Assembly: GCA_964493505.1 (NCBI GenBank)
Contig: CAZBNP010000008.1
Span: forward strand, 62,001-126,000
Source of the DNA: Chryseosolibacter sp964493505
GTDB lineage: Bacteria > Bacteroidota > Bacteroidia > Cytophagales > Cyclobacteriaceae
DNA length: 64,000 nucleotides
Direction: 5' to 3'
Shown here: in pieces, positions 52,639-62,396 of the stretch
How positions within the stretch are numbered: position 1 is the stretch's first letter
Layout of the letters: every line of letters begins with the position of its first letter
Notes under the pieces: model-generated
Databases searched by the model: none
What the model was told of the DNA's origin: nothing
The model's input: only the letters and a program-made list of their open reading frames with translations
Made by a program: the position numbers and the translations under genes

Positions 52639-55600
52639 ATGATTCGAAAAATATACAAATCCTTTGGTGTTGTTCTGTGTCTCATTCTGCTAGTCTCTTT
52701 GAGTGCGCTTGCGCAAACCAAAGTGGTTACCGGAACGGTATCAGACGCAACAGGCAACCCCTTGCCCGGGGTGAATATTATCCTGAAGGGCACGACGACG
52801 GGTACAACTGCTGATGCAGACGGAGCGTATCTGCTTGAAGCATCCGCTAATGACGTACTGGTGGCTTCCTTTATCGGATACCAAACACGGGAAATTCCGG
52901 TAGGCAATCAAACGCGGATATCTATCATCCTCGAAGAAGATATTTCGACTCTTGAAGAAATAGTTGTCGTGGGATATGGGGAACAGAAGAAGAAGCTGGT
53001 CACCGGGGCAAACGTTCAGGTATCGGGAGAATCTTTGCAAAGCAGAAACCAACTGAACCCGTTGCAGGCATTGCAGGGACAAGCCGCAGGCGTGGCCATC
53101 AGCGCTACCTCAGGGCAACCGGGAGCGAACATGAAGGTAGTGATTCGGGGATTGGGTACCATCGGTAATTCCGGTCCGCTCTATGTGATCGATGGTATTC
53201 CCGGTGGCGATATCAGTGTACTGAATCCCAATGACATCACGTCTGTCGACATTCTGAAGGACGCAGCCTCGGCCGCTATTTACGGCGCACAAGCCGCCAA
53301 CGGTGTTGTTCTGGTTACAACTAGAATGGGAGAACGGGGAAAAAGCACACTGACATTTGACGCTTATACCGGTGTCCAGAACGCGTCGCGCAAGGTGGAC
53401 TTGCTGAATGCGGAGGAGTATAAGGTGATCATGAACGAGCAGGCGTTGAACTCGGGCTCTGCTCCGATCAACTTCGACGCGATGGAAGGACTGGCGGATA
53501 CCGACTGGATGGATCACATGTTCACCGACAACGCCCGAACAAGCAACTATGCGCTGGGACTGTCAGGTGGTTCGGAGAACTCGACCTATACCATGTCACT
53601 AAACTATATCGACCAGGAAGGTATTGTAGGAGGAAAGGATGTCTCTTACTATGAACGCTATGGTTTCAGGACAAACTCCGAGCATAAGCTACACGGCGAT
53701 ATACTCAAGATCGGCCAGCACCTGAACTTTAACTACATTAAAAACAACGGTATTGCTGTGGGGAATCAATACAACAATACCCTGCGGGGCGCGTTTGGCG
53801 TTTCTCCTTTGTCACCTGTCTACAGCGACAACAATCTTTTTGATAGTCCCTATAACGATACACAGAACTCACCCTGGTACAACGGCGACGGAAACCCTTA
53901 CGCTTCGATGATGACCAACTCCAATAACCGGAACGACGCGCAAAGGGTATTCGCGGATGTTTACGCGGAACTACAGCCCATCGATAGGTTGAAACTGAAG
54001 ACGGTGTTTGGATTTAATTACTATGCATCCGAGTACCGCAGCTTTACGCCGATATACCAGTTTTCTGTATACGCATACAATACCGATCATACCACTACAA
54101 ACCAGAGTATGAGTAAAGGCCACACCATGTTGTGGATCAATACGGCAACGTACGATTTTCAGGTGAACGAGCATTTCTTTAATGCGATGATCGGAATGGA
54201 ATCACAGCGTTTTCAGGGAACCAACCTCTCTGGTTCCAATTGGAATCTGTTATCGCAGTTTAACGATTTTGCGCACGCCTATCTCGCCAATACAACAGGC
54301 CAGGCTTTTATCGACGATGAAGGCAACGTAGTTGAAACCAGAACCGTAGGCGGGGGTCCGGAAAATAGGTATCGCAGGGCGTCCTACTTCGGGCGTGTCG
54401 GCTACAACTTCCGCGAGAAGTACCTGCTGAATGCCACGGTGAGGTATGATGGCTCTTCTAAGTTTGCAGCTGGAAACCGCTGGGGTATGTACCCCTCCGT
54501 TTCGGCGGGATGGATTCTCTCATACGAAGACTTTATCGCGGGTTCGGCGATTGCTGACCGACTGGATTTCTTTAAGATTCGCGCCAGTTGGGGACAGGTT
54601 GGGAACCAGGATATTCCTGATTTCCAGTTTGCTGGTCCCATCAATACCTCCACGAATTTTACGAGCGATGATCCTGCGGCATTTTATACATTCGGAACAA
54701 ACAACCTCAATGTTCCGGGTGCCTACTTAAGCCGCTTGTCCAACCCGCTCGTAACGTGGGAAACGTCGGAACAAACCAACATTGGTTTTGATGCCGCACT
54801 TTTCTCAAACAAGCTGGACGTATCATTTGATTACTACACCCGGGTTACAAAAGACTGGCTGGTCACGGCCCCAGTGCTCGCGACTGCAGGTGCGAGACCT
54901 CCTGTTATTAACGGAGGGAGTGTAGAGAACGAAGGTGTGGAACTGGCACTCGCCTGGAACAGCCACGTGGGAGAACTCAGCTATCGCGTGGGTATCAATG
55001 GTGCTTACAACAAAAACACAGTTGGAGAAATACCTACTGCAGATGGAATGGTTCACGGCCTTACCAACATGCTGTATGACAACTCCGAAGAATTTTACAG
55101 GGCCCAGAACCATTTCCCTATCGGCTACTTCTGGGGCTACAAGACTGCCGGAATTTTCCAGAGTGAACAGGATATCCTTGACTGGAAAGAGGCTGGCAAT
55201 GGAGTTCTTCAGGCCAATGTCAAACCGGGTGATGTTAAGTACGTAGATAGTCAAAAAGATGGCAGGATCGACAGCAATGACAAAACTAACCTTGGCAATG
55301 GCATGCCTGATGTCACCATCGGCTTTAACATCCTCCTGACGTACAAAGGTTTTGATTTTTCTGCAAACGCCTATGGCGCGGTGGGCAATGATATCGTGCA
55401 GTCATACAGAAATCACTCCAACAAGCAAGCGAATTATTCCAGCGCAATACTCGAGCGGTGGACCGGCGCAGGCACTTCGAACAGAATGCCACGTGTAACG
55501 GAAACCAATGTGAACTGGCAGTTTTCTGACCTGTATATTCATGATGGTGATTACCTACGCATTGCCAACATTTCGGTAGGCTACGACTTCACTAAGCTTT

Positions 55601-55785
55601 TCAATCTCGCGGGTATAAGCCGCGCGCGGGTATATGTGCAAGGTCAGAACCTCTTCACATTTACGAAGTATAACGGCATGGATCCCGAGATAGGATACGG
55701 CACAGAAGGCTGGGTCTCCGGTGTTGACCTGGGATATTACCCGAGACCAGCCATTATGATGGCAGGCGTCAACCTTTCATTCTAA
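52639..55785 (+). CDS. SusC/RagA-type TonB-dependent transporter (locus 2)
   Basis: A 1,048-aa outer-membrane transporter: signal LLVSLSALAQ, carboxypeptidase-like domain (VTGTVSDATGNPLPGVNIILKG), TLEEIVVVGYGEQKKKLVTGAN (the family motif at the plug entrance), PLYVIDGIPGGDISVLNPNDI and AAIYGAQAANGVVLVTT in the plug, then a beta-barrel ending in NLSF. It should import glycan fragments made by surface enzymes of this locus, in complex with the SusD protein encoded 15 nt downstream. Confidence 0.97.
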   Translation: MIRKIYKSFGVVLCLILLVSLSALAQTKVVTGTVSDATGNPLPGVNIILKGTTTGTTADADGAYLLEASANDVLVASFIGYQTREIPVGNQTRISIILEEDISTLEEIVVVGYGEQKKKLVTGANVQVSGESLQSRNQLNPLQALQGQAAGVAISATSGQPGANMKVVIRGLGTIGNSGPLYVIDGIPGGDISVLNPNDITSVDILKDAASAAIYGAQAANGVVLVTTRMGERGKSTLTFDAYTGVQNASRKVDLLNAEEYKVIMNEQALNSGSAPINFDAMEGLADTDWMDHMFTDNARTSNYALGLSGGSENSTYTMSLNYIDQEGIVGGKDVSYYERYGFRTNSEHKLHGDILKIGQHLNFNYIKNNGIAVGNQYNNTLRGAFGVSPLSPVYSDNNLFDSPYNDTQNSPWYNGDGNPYASMMTNSNNRNDAQRVFADVYAELQPIDRLKLKTVFGFNYYASEYRSFTPIYQFSVYAYNTDHTTTNQSMSKGHTMLWINTATYDFQVNEHFFNAMIGMESQRFQGTNLSGSNWNLLSQFNDFAHAYLANTTGQAFIDDEGNVVETRTVGGGPENRYRRASYFGRVGYNFREKYLLNATVRYDGSSKFAAGNRWGMYPSVSAGWILSYEDFIAGSAIADRLDFFKIRASWGQVGNQDIPDFQFAGPINTSTNFTSDDPAAFYTFGTNNLNVPGAYLSRLSNPLVTWETSEQTNIGFDAALFSNKLDVSFDYYTRVTKDWLVTAPVLATAGARPPVINGGSVENEGVELALAWNSHVGELSYRVGINGAYNKNTVGEIPTADGMVHGLTNMLYDNSEEFYRAQNHFPIGYFWGYKTAGIFQSEQDILDWKEAGNGVLQANVKPGDVKYVDSQKDGRIDSNDKTNLGNGMPDVTIGFNILLTYKGFDFSANAYGAVGNDIVQSYRNHSNKQANYSSAILERWTGAGTSNRMPRVTETNVNWQFSDLYIHDGDYLRIANISVGYDFTKLFNLAGISRARVYVQGQNLFTFTKYNGMDPEIGYGTEGWVSGVDLGYYPRPAIMMAGVNLSF

Positions 55786-55800
55786 CAGACTAACCGGATA

Positions 55801-57414
55801 ATGAAAATGAAAAAGATATATATAGTTACGATGGCATTAGGCGTCTTGCTTGCCGCGTGCTCAGAAGATTTTTTGAATGTTGTCCCGGCGGATAGTGTGC
55901 TGGACAATAATTTTTACAAAACCCCGGCCGATGCTGAAATGGCGTTAATCGGTTGCTACGACGGTTATCAACGTACTTCCTCCAATGGGAATATGGCATT
56001 TTATGTAGTTTCAGAGGTTTTGTCAGACAACACTTTTGGCGGCACGGGAAATACCGATGGCCGGGGCTATCAGTTGCTGGACCGTTTCAATTTAGCGGAA
56101 TCACCTTCCGACAACAACCTCTTTAATGGCACCTGGTCAGATTATTATGCGGGTATTTTTCGGTGCAACACCTTGTTGACACGATTAGACGATATTGCAT
56201 TTGATCCGGCGTTGACAACCCGCGACCGCATAGAAGGCGAAACGCGCTTTTTAAGGGCATTGATGTATTTCGACCTGGTAAGGCTCTTTGAAAGGGTTCC
56301 GCTTTTAACCGAGCCAACCACTGAAAATACTCCCCAGGCTGATCCACTGGAAACCTATAGACTTATCGTTGAGGATTTAAAATTTGCCGCGGCCAATATA
56401 CCGCATGACGCATATCCCAAAGCGAATGCCGCTCAAAACGATGGACGTGTAACGGCATACGCTGCTAAGGCATTACTGGCGCGTGTTTATCTGTTCTATA
56501 CGGGCTACTATGGTACTGGCGATCTCGGCGTAACGAGCGCAGAAGTACTTGCCGGACTGGAAACGGTAGTCGCAAGTAACGAATTCGATCTGCTCGAAGA
56601 GTTCAAATCATTATGGCCCGCGGCGAGTTATGTGCCGGGACCAGGGAATACGCTAGACCGGAGCGGCTATGCAGGAGAGGGCAACAGGGAAGTCGTGTTT
56701 GCCCAGAAGTTCAACAATACGCAGGACTACAATGGAAACGTAGACGGTAACCGTTGGCTGGTGATGATGGGTATGCGCAACACCAACTTCTCTCCCTACG
56801 GAAAAGGTTGGGGAGCCGCGACTGTCAATCCAAAACTTGTCGCCGAATTTTCTAATACAGATGAACGGAAGTCGGCTTCTATCATAGATATCGCTGGGGA
56901 AGGAGTTGCCGGATTCGATCTGAAAGATCAGCGGGAGTACACAGGTTATAGCAATAAGAAATATACACCCACTGCTTTTCCCGATGGAACATCCAACACA
57001 GGTGGAGGAAATGATTTTCAGATATCACAAGATCAGGATTATGTCGTGATCCGCTTTGCCGATGTACTGTTGATGGCTGCTGAGTTGGGTTCACCGAATG
57101 CACAGGAGTACTACGACCGGGTACGCACAAGGGCCGGGTTGACCGAACGCGAGGCGACGCTGCCCAACATCATGGAAGAACGAAAGTTTGAATTTGCTTT
57201 TGAAGGCTTGCGGTACTGGGACCTGCTGCGCCAGGGATTGGCAACAGCTGCCTCCGAGATCGCACAGACACAGGATGTTTTGAGTGGCACGGTTCCGGAC
57301 CAGGTGGTCATCAATGAAGCCGACATCATGAAGACCCGGGGTTTCATGCAGATCCCCAATACGCAAATAACACTGTCGAACAGCGTGTTGGTTCAGAATG
57401 AAGGATGGAAGTAA
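55801..57414 (+). CDS. SusD/RagB-like glycan-binding lipoprotein (locus 2)
   Basis: A 537-aa lipoprotein (TMALGVLLAAC-SEDFL) of the classic SusD type: FLNVVPADSVLDNNFYKTPADAEMALIGCYDGY, RFLRALMYFDLVRLFERVPLL and the C-terminal VIRFADVLLMAAELGSPNAQEYYDRVRTRAGL with ERKFEFAFEGLRYWDLLRQG. It binds the glycan and caps the SusC channel. In the GH31 operon, 16 nt before the next gene. Confidence 0.97.
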   Translation: MKMKKIYIVTMALGVLLAACSEDFLNVVPADSVLDNNFYKTPADAEMALIGCYDGYQRTSSNGNMAFYVVSEVLSDNTFGGTGNTDGRGYQLLDRFNLAESPSDNNLFNGTWSDYYAGIFRCNTLLTRLDDIAFDPALTTRDRIEGETRFLRALMYFDLVRLFERVPLLTEPTTENTPQADPLETYRLIVEDLKFAAANIPHDAYPKANAAQNDGRVTAYAAKALLARVYLFYTGYYGTGDLGVTSAEVLAGLETVVASNEFDLLEEFKSLWPAASYVPGPGNTLDRSGYAGEGNREVVFAQKFNNTQDYNGNVDGNRWLVMMGMRNTNFSPYGKGWGAATVNPKLVAEFSNTDERKSASIIDIAGEGVAGFDLKDQREYTGYSNKKYTPTAFPDGTSNTGGGNDFQISQDQDYVVIRFADVLLMAAELGSPNAQEYYDRVRTRAGLTEREATLPNIMEERKFEFAFEGLRYWDLLRQGLATAASEIAQTQDVLSGTVPDQVVINEADIMKTRGFMQIPNTQITLSNSVLVQNEGWK

Positions 57415-57430
57415 TTAATCATAGAACATT

Positions 57431-59470
57431 ATGAACAGAATACTAAGCATATTAGCAGCCCTCATAGCCATCGTGGGATTATCGTGTTCTCCCGATGAGT
57501 ATGAATTAGGAGGTATCGATCTCAAGCCCGGCGAACTCGTGGAAGGAATTGCCTTTAAGATTGATCATGATCCTGAAAATCCGAATATTGTCTACCTGAC
57601 AAGTCTGCTCGACAGCCGATACACCCCACAATGGGAGCATCCGCAGGGACGAAGTCAGGACAGAACCGTTACATTGAGAATTCCTTTTCCCGGAGAGTAC
57701 CAGGTTAAATACGGTGTGCAGACACGTGGCGGAATGGTGTACGGTGAGCCAGTCGGATTTTCCGTTGATGAAATGTATGCTCCTTTCATAAGCGATCCCA
57801 TGTGGACTATGATCGCCGGGGGAGCTGGTGCTGAAAAAACATGGTATCTGGATCTCGATGCCGACGGTGTATCCCGGAAATTCCTCGGCCCTATTTATTT
57901 TTTCAGCAATTGGTATACATGGGACGGCTTGCATACGGTTGGTGGCGACAACTATATCGATGCGGCAATGTGGGATTGGAAAAACGCCATATTGCCTACC
58001 CTGGAAAGATCACCCGCGGCCAACTCAGGTGCACCCGTTCCGGACGTGGCGGCCTGGTATTGGACCGCCGACTGGCCGGGTAACCAGTGGATGACCGACG
58101 CAGCAGATTTCGGAACCATGACCTTCAATTTAAAAGAGGGTGCCAATGTGATCGTCGACCAGGAAGCTTATGGCCTCGGGTCGCAAACCGGTACTTTCTT
58201 ACTGGATACTGAAAACAAGATGATCAAGTTTTCAGATGCGCGTCCATTACACGATGCGAACCGTGATGCCGACGACGTGGATTGGAGCAACGTTAGAATT
58301 CTGTACCTGACGGAGAACGCGATGCAATTGGGGATAGTACCCAACGGAGATGCTGCGACAATGACCGTCTACAATTATATCTCGGAAGAATACCGGGATA
58401 ACTGGGTCCCGGACAATCAGCCAGCCCCTGAACCACCTTACGAGGGCGAGCCAAATGATGACCTCACAACTTCCGTCTCCACCAAAAAGACGTGGACCTT
58501 ATCCCTGAACACGCCGTACAACTGGACCGGCCTCGGTGGTAACTTCCTGAACGAATGGACCAAACCGGAAGACTACGCCGCTACAGGATGGGCGCCTTAT
58601 GACGCTTCGCTTATTTCCAATGTGTCGTTAACACTCGAGAAAACGGGTGCGCTGACGGGAACTTACACCTTTACCGATGGCGCAGGCAACCCGATCTCGG
58701 GTGCTTATTCCGTTGACGTCCAAAACAACATTGTTTTTGACCAGGAAATTTCATTCGCCATCTCGGACTGGGTAAGTCTGGCCACCGGCGCGGAGAATAA
58801 GTTGCGTATCATCCGTACTGAAAAGGATGCCTTCGACAACATTACGTTGCTATGGCTGGGACAACGCTCCGCCGACAAGGATGAATACATGGTCTATGCC
58901 TTTGAACCTGGCGGAGTCGGTGAAACCGATCCCGCTGCCGCATGGAAGAATGCGCTTGCCGGAAAGACCTTCACGCCGGATGTCAACTGGTTTGTTGACT
59001 GGGTGGGATTCCCGCCGGATTTTGCTGGCGGATGGACTTCAGCTTCTACCTTTGGCACCGACTATACCACGAACTCATGGGTATGGGATGCCAATGTAAG
59101 GGCGGTGGCGGAAAGTGCGACCCTGACCTTCAGACTCGAGGGTGACGCCCTCAAGGTTGACCTCGTGCAGACGAAAGATGGGGCGCCATACAATGCGACC
59201 GGCGACGTTGTCATCGATCCCGTGGATAAGATATTAAACATCAGCATTCCGCTGGTCGATTACGCGGGAACGGCGGCAAGCTGGTTGAACACGAGCAATC
59301 CCAAACATATCAGCGGTAGCGAAAATGATTGGCATTTTGTTTCCCATGACGGATCGTCCCTGGCTAACATTGACGCAAATGGATTGTGGCTGGGAGCCAT
59401 TTCCGGCTCGACGGCAGCTGGTGATGATAAAGACGAGGTATTGCTCTTTCATTACGTGAAGGTTCCTTAA
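57431..59470 (+). CDS. Surface glycan-binding lipoprotein (SusE/SGBP position)
   Basis: A 679-aa lipoprotein (signal ILAALIAIVGLSC-SPDE). After an Ig-like N-terminal part come three Trp-rich modules beginning KTWYLDLDADG (about 135), KTWTLSLNTPYNWTG (about 355) and AWKNALAGKTFTPDVNWFVDW (about 500), each with repeats of the WDAN/NWVGF type, consistent with a duplicated carbohydrate-binding fold. By position after SusD it should be a surface glycan-binding protein, analogous to SusE/F or SGBP-B. No catalytic motif is seen. Confidence 0.85.
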   Translation: MNRILSILAALIAIVGLSCSPDEYELGGIDLKPGELVEGIAFKIDHDPENPNIVYLTSLLDSRYTPQWEHPQGRSQDRTVTLRIPFPGEYQVKYGVQTRGGMVYGEPVGFSVDEMYAPFISDPMWTMIAGGAGAEKTWYLDLDADGVSRKFLGPIYFFSNWYTWDGLHTVGGDNYIDAAMWDWKNAILPTLERSPAANSGAPVPDVAAWYWTADWPGNQWMTDAADFGTMTFNLKEGANVIVDQEAYGLGSQTGTFLLDTENKMIKFSDARPLHDANRDADDVDWSNVRILYLTENAMQLGIVPNGDAATMTVYNYISEEYRDNWVPDNQPAPEPPYEGEPNDDLTTSVSTKKTWTLSLNTPYNWTGLGGNFLNEWTKPEDYAATGWAPYDASLISNVSLTLEKTGALTGTYTFTDGAGNPISGAYSVDVQNNIVFDQEISFAISDWVSLATGAENKLRIIRTEKDAFDNITLLWLGQRSADKDEYMVYAFEPGGVGETDPAAAWKNALAGKTFTPDVNWFVDWVGFPPDFAGGWTSASTFGTDYTTNSWVWDANVRAVAESATLTFRLEGDALKVDLVQTKDGAPYNATGDVVIDPVDKILNISIPLVDYAGTAASWLNTSNPKHISGSENDWHFVSHDGSSLANIDANGLWLGAISGSTAAGDDKDEVLLFHYVKVP

Positions 59471-59549
59471 TGAAACTTTTGTTGTGATAGTCCATGGTCA
59501 ACAATCTGTGTCAATTGTTGATCGTGGATTATCACTTTATCCCGTACTT

Positions 59550-61244
59550 ATGAGAAGATTTGACTTTATCCGTATATTCCTGATCGCGTGTATTTTGTTC
59601 TCCTGTTCGGAAACCGAACCGACACCTGATCCCGAGCTCGTCATCTCTACTGACGCCCTGGTCTTTCCCGTTGGTGGATCCCCCCAATTTTTCCATATAA
59701 AATCGAATAACTCATGGGTGGTTTCCGGTGCTACCGACTGGCTCACGGTCATGCCTGCAACCGGTGAAGGTGGAACAACAAAGGTTGTGGTGACGGCGAG
59801 CGAGAACAAAACAACGGAAGTAAGGAAGGCAACACTTACCATTGCCGCGGGAACGTTATCGGAGCAACTGAATATTACGCAATCGGAAGCTTCTATTCTG
59901 CAGTTATCACCCAATACATTTTCGCTCGATGCGGAAGGAGCGGAGATCACTATTGCCATAACGAGTTCTGGTGACTACACTGTTGTCATCGAAGACCCCT
60001 GGATCGCTGCCGTTGATGGTAGCCCCGGTAGATTTAAGGTCGATCCTAATCCAGGGTTGTGGAGCAGGTCGGGTAGTATTACGTTTTCATTGAAAGATAT
60101 TACGCAAGTTGTGACGATAAACCAGGAAGGAAACGGGTTACAGATTCCCGCTGACAACACCGGAATGAGCAGTAGCGCTATGCTTCTTTCGCAGAAGATG
60201 AAGGCCGGCTGGAATGTTGGTAATTCGTTGGAAGCCGTCAATATCAACGGCGATGTCGTCACTCCCGGGGAGACGCTATGGGGAAATCCGAAGATTACAA
60301 AAACGTTGATTGACGCTGTAAAAGCCGCCGGTTTCAAGACCGTTCGCATTCCCTGTGCGTGGAACGGTTATATCGAAGATCCGGGCACTTACAAGCTCCA
60401 GGACTCATGGTTGGCCCGTGTCAAAGAAGTTGTGGACTATTGCGTTGATAACGACATGTACGCGATCATCAATACCCACTGGGATGGAGGGTGGCTGGAA
60501 GAGCATCCCCTCTATGCACACCAGGCTGAGGTAAGCGAAAAGTTTCAGGCCCTGTGGGAGCAGATTGCGGTTTACTTCCGCGACTACGACGAACATTTAC
60601 TGTTTGCCGGCACGAATGAAGTGCACGCTGATTATGGAAATCCTACTTCCGAGCACATAGAAGTACAGGAGTCCTATAACCAGACGTTTGTAGACGCCGT
60701 TCGTTCAACAGGAGGGAAAAACGCGTGGCGTACCCTGGTGGTGCAGGCCTACAATACCAACATAGGCCATGCTATCAATTACATGACCATGCCGATGGAT
60801 TCGCCGGGCATCACTGATCGCCTGATGGCGGAAGTCCATTTCTATGATCCATGGGATTTTGCCGGCGACGCGGCGAGCTCCAAATATTTGTGGGGTGCCG
60901 CGTTTGTCGGTAGCCCCCACGTTTCCGATTGGGGGCAGGAAGCATGGGTAGACGACACTTTCGGGTCGATGAAATCAAAATTCGTTGACAACGGAATTCC
61001 CGTTCTGCTGGGCGAGTACGGTCCCACATTCCGCGCATCATTGCCGAATGGACTAGCCGACCATATCGCCGCGAGGAACTACTACCTTAACTATGTCACC
61101 CATGCTGCCAAAGAAAATGGACTGGTACCTGTTTATTGGGACAACGGGCATACGGGGAATAATGGGTCCGGCCTCTTTAACCGCGCCAACGGCGCGCAGG
61201 TATATGCCGATGCAATTAATGCTATTACCTCGGTTTTTGAGTGA
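59550..61244 (+). CDS. GH5 endo-glucanase with two BACON-like domains, surface lipoprotein
   Basis: The ATG at 59550 gives a 564-aa lipoprotein (MRRFDFIRIFLIACILFSC-SETE). Two BACON-like domains (about 30-110 and 115-195; NNSWVVSGATDWLTVMPATGEGG, TLSEQLNITQSEA) lead to the GH5 barrel from about 205 (MKAGWNVGNSLEA). Catalytic residues: acid/base E357 in AGTNEVHADYG and nucleophile E489 in LLGEYGPTF; HWDGGW lies in the substrate cleft. BACON plus GH5 is the make-up of BoGH5A, the endo-xyloglucanase of B. ovatus, so a beta-1,4-glucan or xyloglucan backbone is the likely substrate. Last gene of the operon. Confidence 0.93.
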   Translation: MRRFDFIRIFLIACILFSCSETEPTPDPELVISTDALVFPVGGSPQFFHIKSNNSWVVSGATDWLTVMPATGEGGTTKVVVTASENKTTEVRKATLTIAAGTLSEQLNITQSEASILQLSPNTFSLDAEGAEITIAITSSGDYTVVIEDPWIAAVDGSPGRFKVDPNPGLWSRSGSITFSLKDITQVVTINQEGNGLQIPADNTGMSSSAMLLSQKMKAGWNVGNSLEAVNINGDVVTPGETLWGNPKITKTLIDAVKAAGFKTVRIPCAWNGYIEDPGTYKLQDSWLARVKEVVDYCVDNDMYAIINTHWDGGWLEEHPLYAHQAEVSEKFQALWEQIAVYFRDYDEHLLFAGTNEVHADYGNPTSEHIEVQESYNQTFVDAVRSTGGKNAWRTLVVQAYNTNIGHAINYMTMPMDSPGITDRLMAEVHFYDPWDFAGDAASSKYLWGAAFVGSPHVSDWGQEAWVDDTFGSMKSKFVDNGIPVLLGEYGPTFRASLPNGLADHIAARNYYLNYVTHAAKENGLVPVYWDNGHTGNNGSGLFNRANGAQVYADAINAITSVFE

Positions 61245-61285
61245 AGAAGAGATTTGTATATGTCTCTCTTGAAAACAATAGGCGT

Positions 61286-62020
61286 CTAGAAAAAGTCCTC
61301 CAGGTAGTATTCTTCCGTATTACAAAATACCCAGGAATAGATATTGAGGTCTTTGATATTGGTTTTTAGCTTTCTGCGTACGTACACTACCGGGGTATTG
61401 CGTTTCACTTTCAATAGTTTACTTATGGAAGGATTGGCTTTCTTGGCCCAGATCTTTTGCATGCCTCCTTTGATCTCTATATTATAATGTTCACTTAGAA
61501 TCTTAAACAGCGATCGGTTTTCGAGATTGCGTTTTTCGAACTGAGGCAGGTCGAAGTTGGAGATGAATGTCTCCTCGAACAAGATCGGCGTATTGAAGAT
61601 ATTGCGGAGACGGGTGAAATAGATACAATTACCTCTCAGTTCTTTTTCACTTAATTCATCCAGCAGGTCGCCAGGCCACGTGCGCAGTGTGGGCTTTTGA
61701 AGTATAACAGTCTTCAGCTTTTTGGATCCCACTCCTGCTGTGACTCCGTTTACCGACAGGATTCCGAGAGCCTTCTTGGGTTCCGCCACAATGCTACCCT
61801 TGCCTTTGTAGCGTATGATATAACCCATGTTGCTTAATTCAGACAGGGCCTGGCGGATGGTTGGACGCGTGGTATTGTACGTGTCACAAAGATCATTTTC
61901 AGACGGTAGCAAACTACCTTTCTTATAACTGCCGTTTTCTATTTCCTTCCGTAGGTCCAGGATTACCTTTTTATACAATGGTATCGCCCTTCGTTTCGAA
62001 GTAAGAGAGGATTCAGTCAT
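61286..62020 (-). CDS. GntR-family (HutC/UTRA) transcriptional regulator
   Basis: A 244-aa protein. N-terminal winged helix (PLYKKVILDLRKEIENGSYKKGSLLPSENDLCDTYNTTRPTIRQALSELSNMGYI, about 12-65) with the GntR signature, then a UTRA ligand domain (IYFTRLRNIFNTPILFEETFISNFDLP, VYVRRKLKTNIKD). UTRA regulators are released from DNA by sugar or sugar phosphate. It is convergent with the GH5 gene and divergent from the oxidoreductase genes, with matching operators in between. Confidence 0.93.
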   Translation of the reverse strand: MTESSLTSKRRAIPLYKKVILDLRKEIENGSYKKGSLLPSENDLCDTYNTTRPTIRQALSELSNMGYIIRYKGKGSIVAEPKKALGILSVNGVTAGVGSKKLKTVILQKPTLRTWPGDLLDELSEKELRGNCIYFTRLRNIFNTPILFEETFISNFDLPQFEKRNLENRSLFKILSEHYNIEIKGGMQKIWAKKANPSISKLLKVKRNTPVVYVRRKLKTNIKDLNIYSWVFCNTEEYYLEDFF

Positions 62021-62117
62021 AGCGGTGAATGTTGGGTCATTTATAGGGCAGCTCGTGCTGTGCCCTTTTCGGTTATCACAATATACTCTTTTTTTGGATA
62101 TTTAGCTCTCATCCGTC

Positions 62118-62133
62118 TTTTGTCTATACAAGT
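62118..62133. promoter_or_regulatory. HutC-type operator 1
   Basis: TTTTGTCTATACAAGT carries GTCTATAC, an exact fit to the HutC-subfamily consensus GTMTAKAC, in an imperfect palindrome (13 of 16 bases equal to operator 2). It lies about 100 nt upstream of the GntR gene start. Confidence 0.55.
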
Positions 62134-62268
62134 CCGATTCAAGCATACAGCGTGTATTTCCGCGGTGGGACAATGCATATTCTACTTTTTTTCCCGGGAT
62201 GTTAACCCTGATCCGGATCAGTTTTTTGCTGAGCACAAATTAAGATTATAAAAATATTTTTTCCAAAT

Positions 62269-62286
62269 CACTTGTATATACAAGTG
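62269..62286. promoter_or_regulatory. HutC-type operator 2, perfect 18-bp palindrome
   Basis: CACTTGTATATACAAGTG is fully symmetric and contains GTATATAC (GTMTAKAC). It lies about 110 nt upstream of the 62397 gene. A related half-site follows at 62290-62303. The rest of the 376-bp region (62021-62396) is AT-rich and holds no other feature I can support. Confidence 0.7.
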
Positions 62287-62396
62287 TGACTTGGTATACT
62301 TGAACATAGCAAAGGAAATTCTGTGTTATGAGTTTCTTCCGTCTGCCCGTGTGGCTGACTGAGTAGGATGCTATTGCTTAAACTTTATCCAAACCT

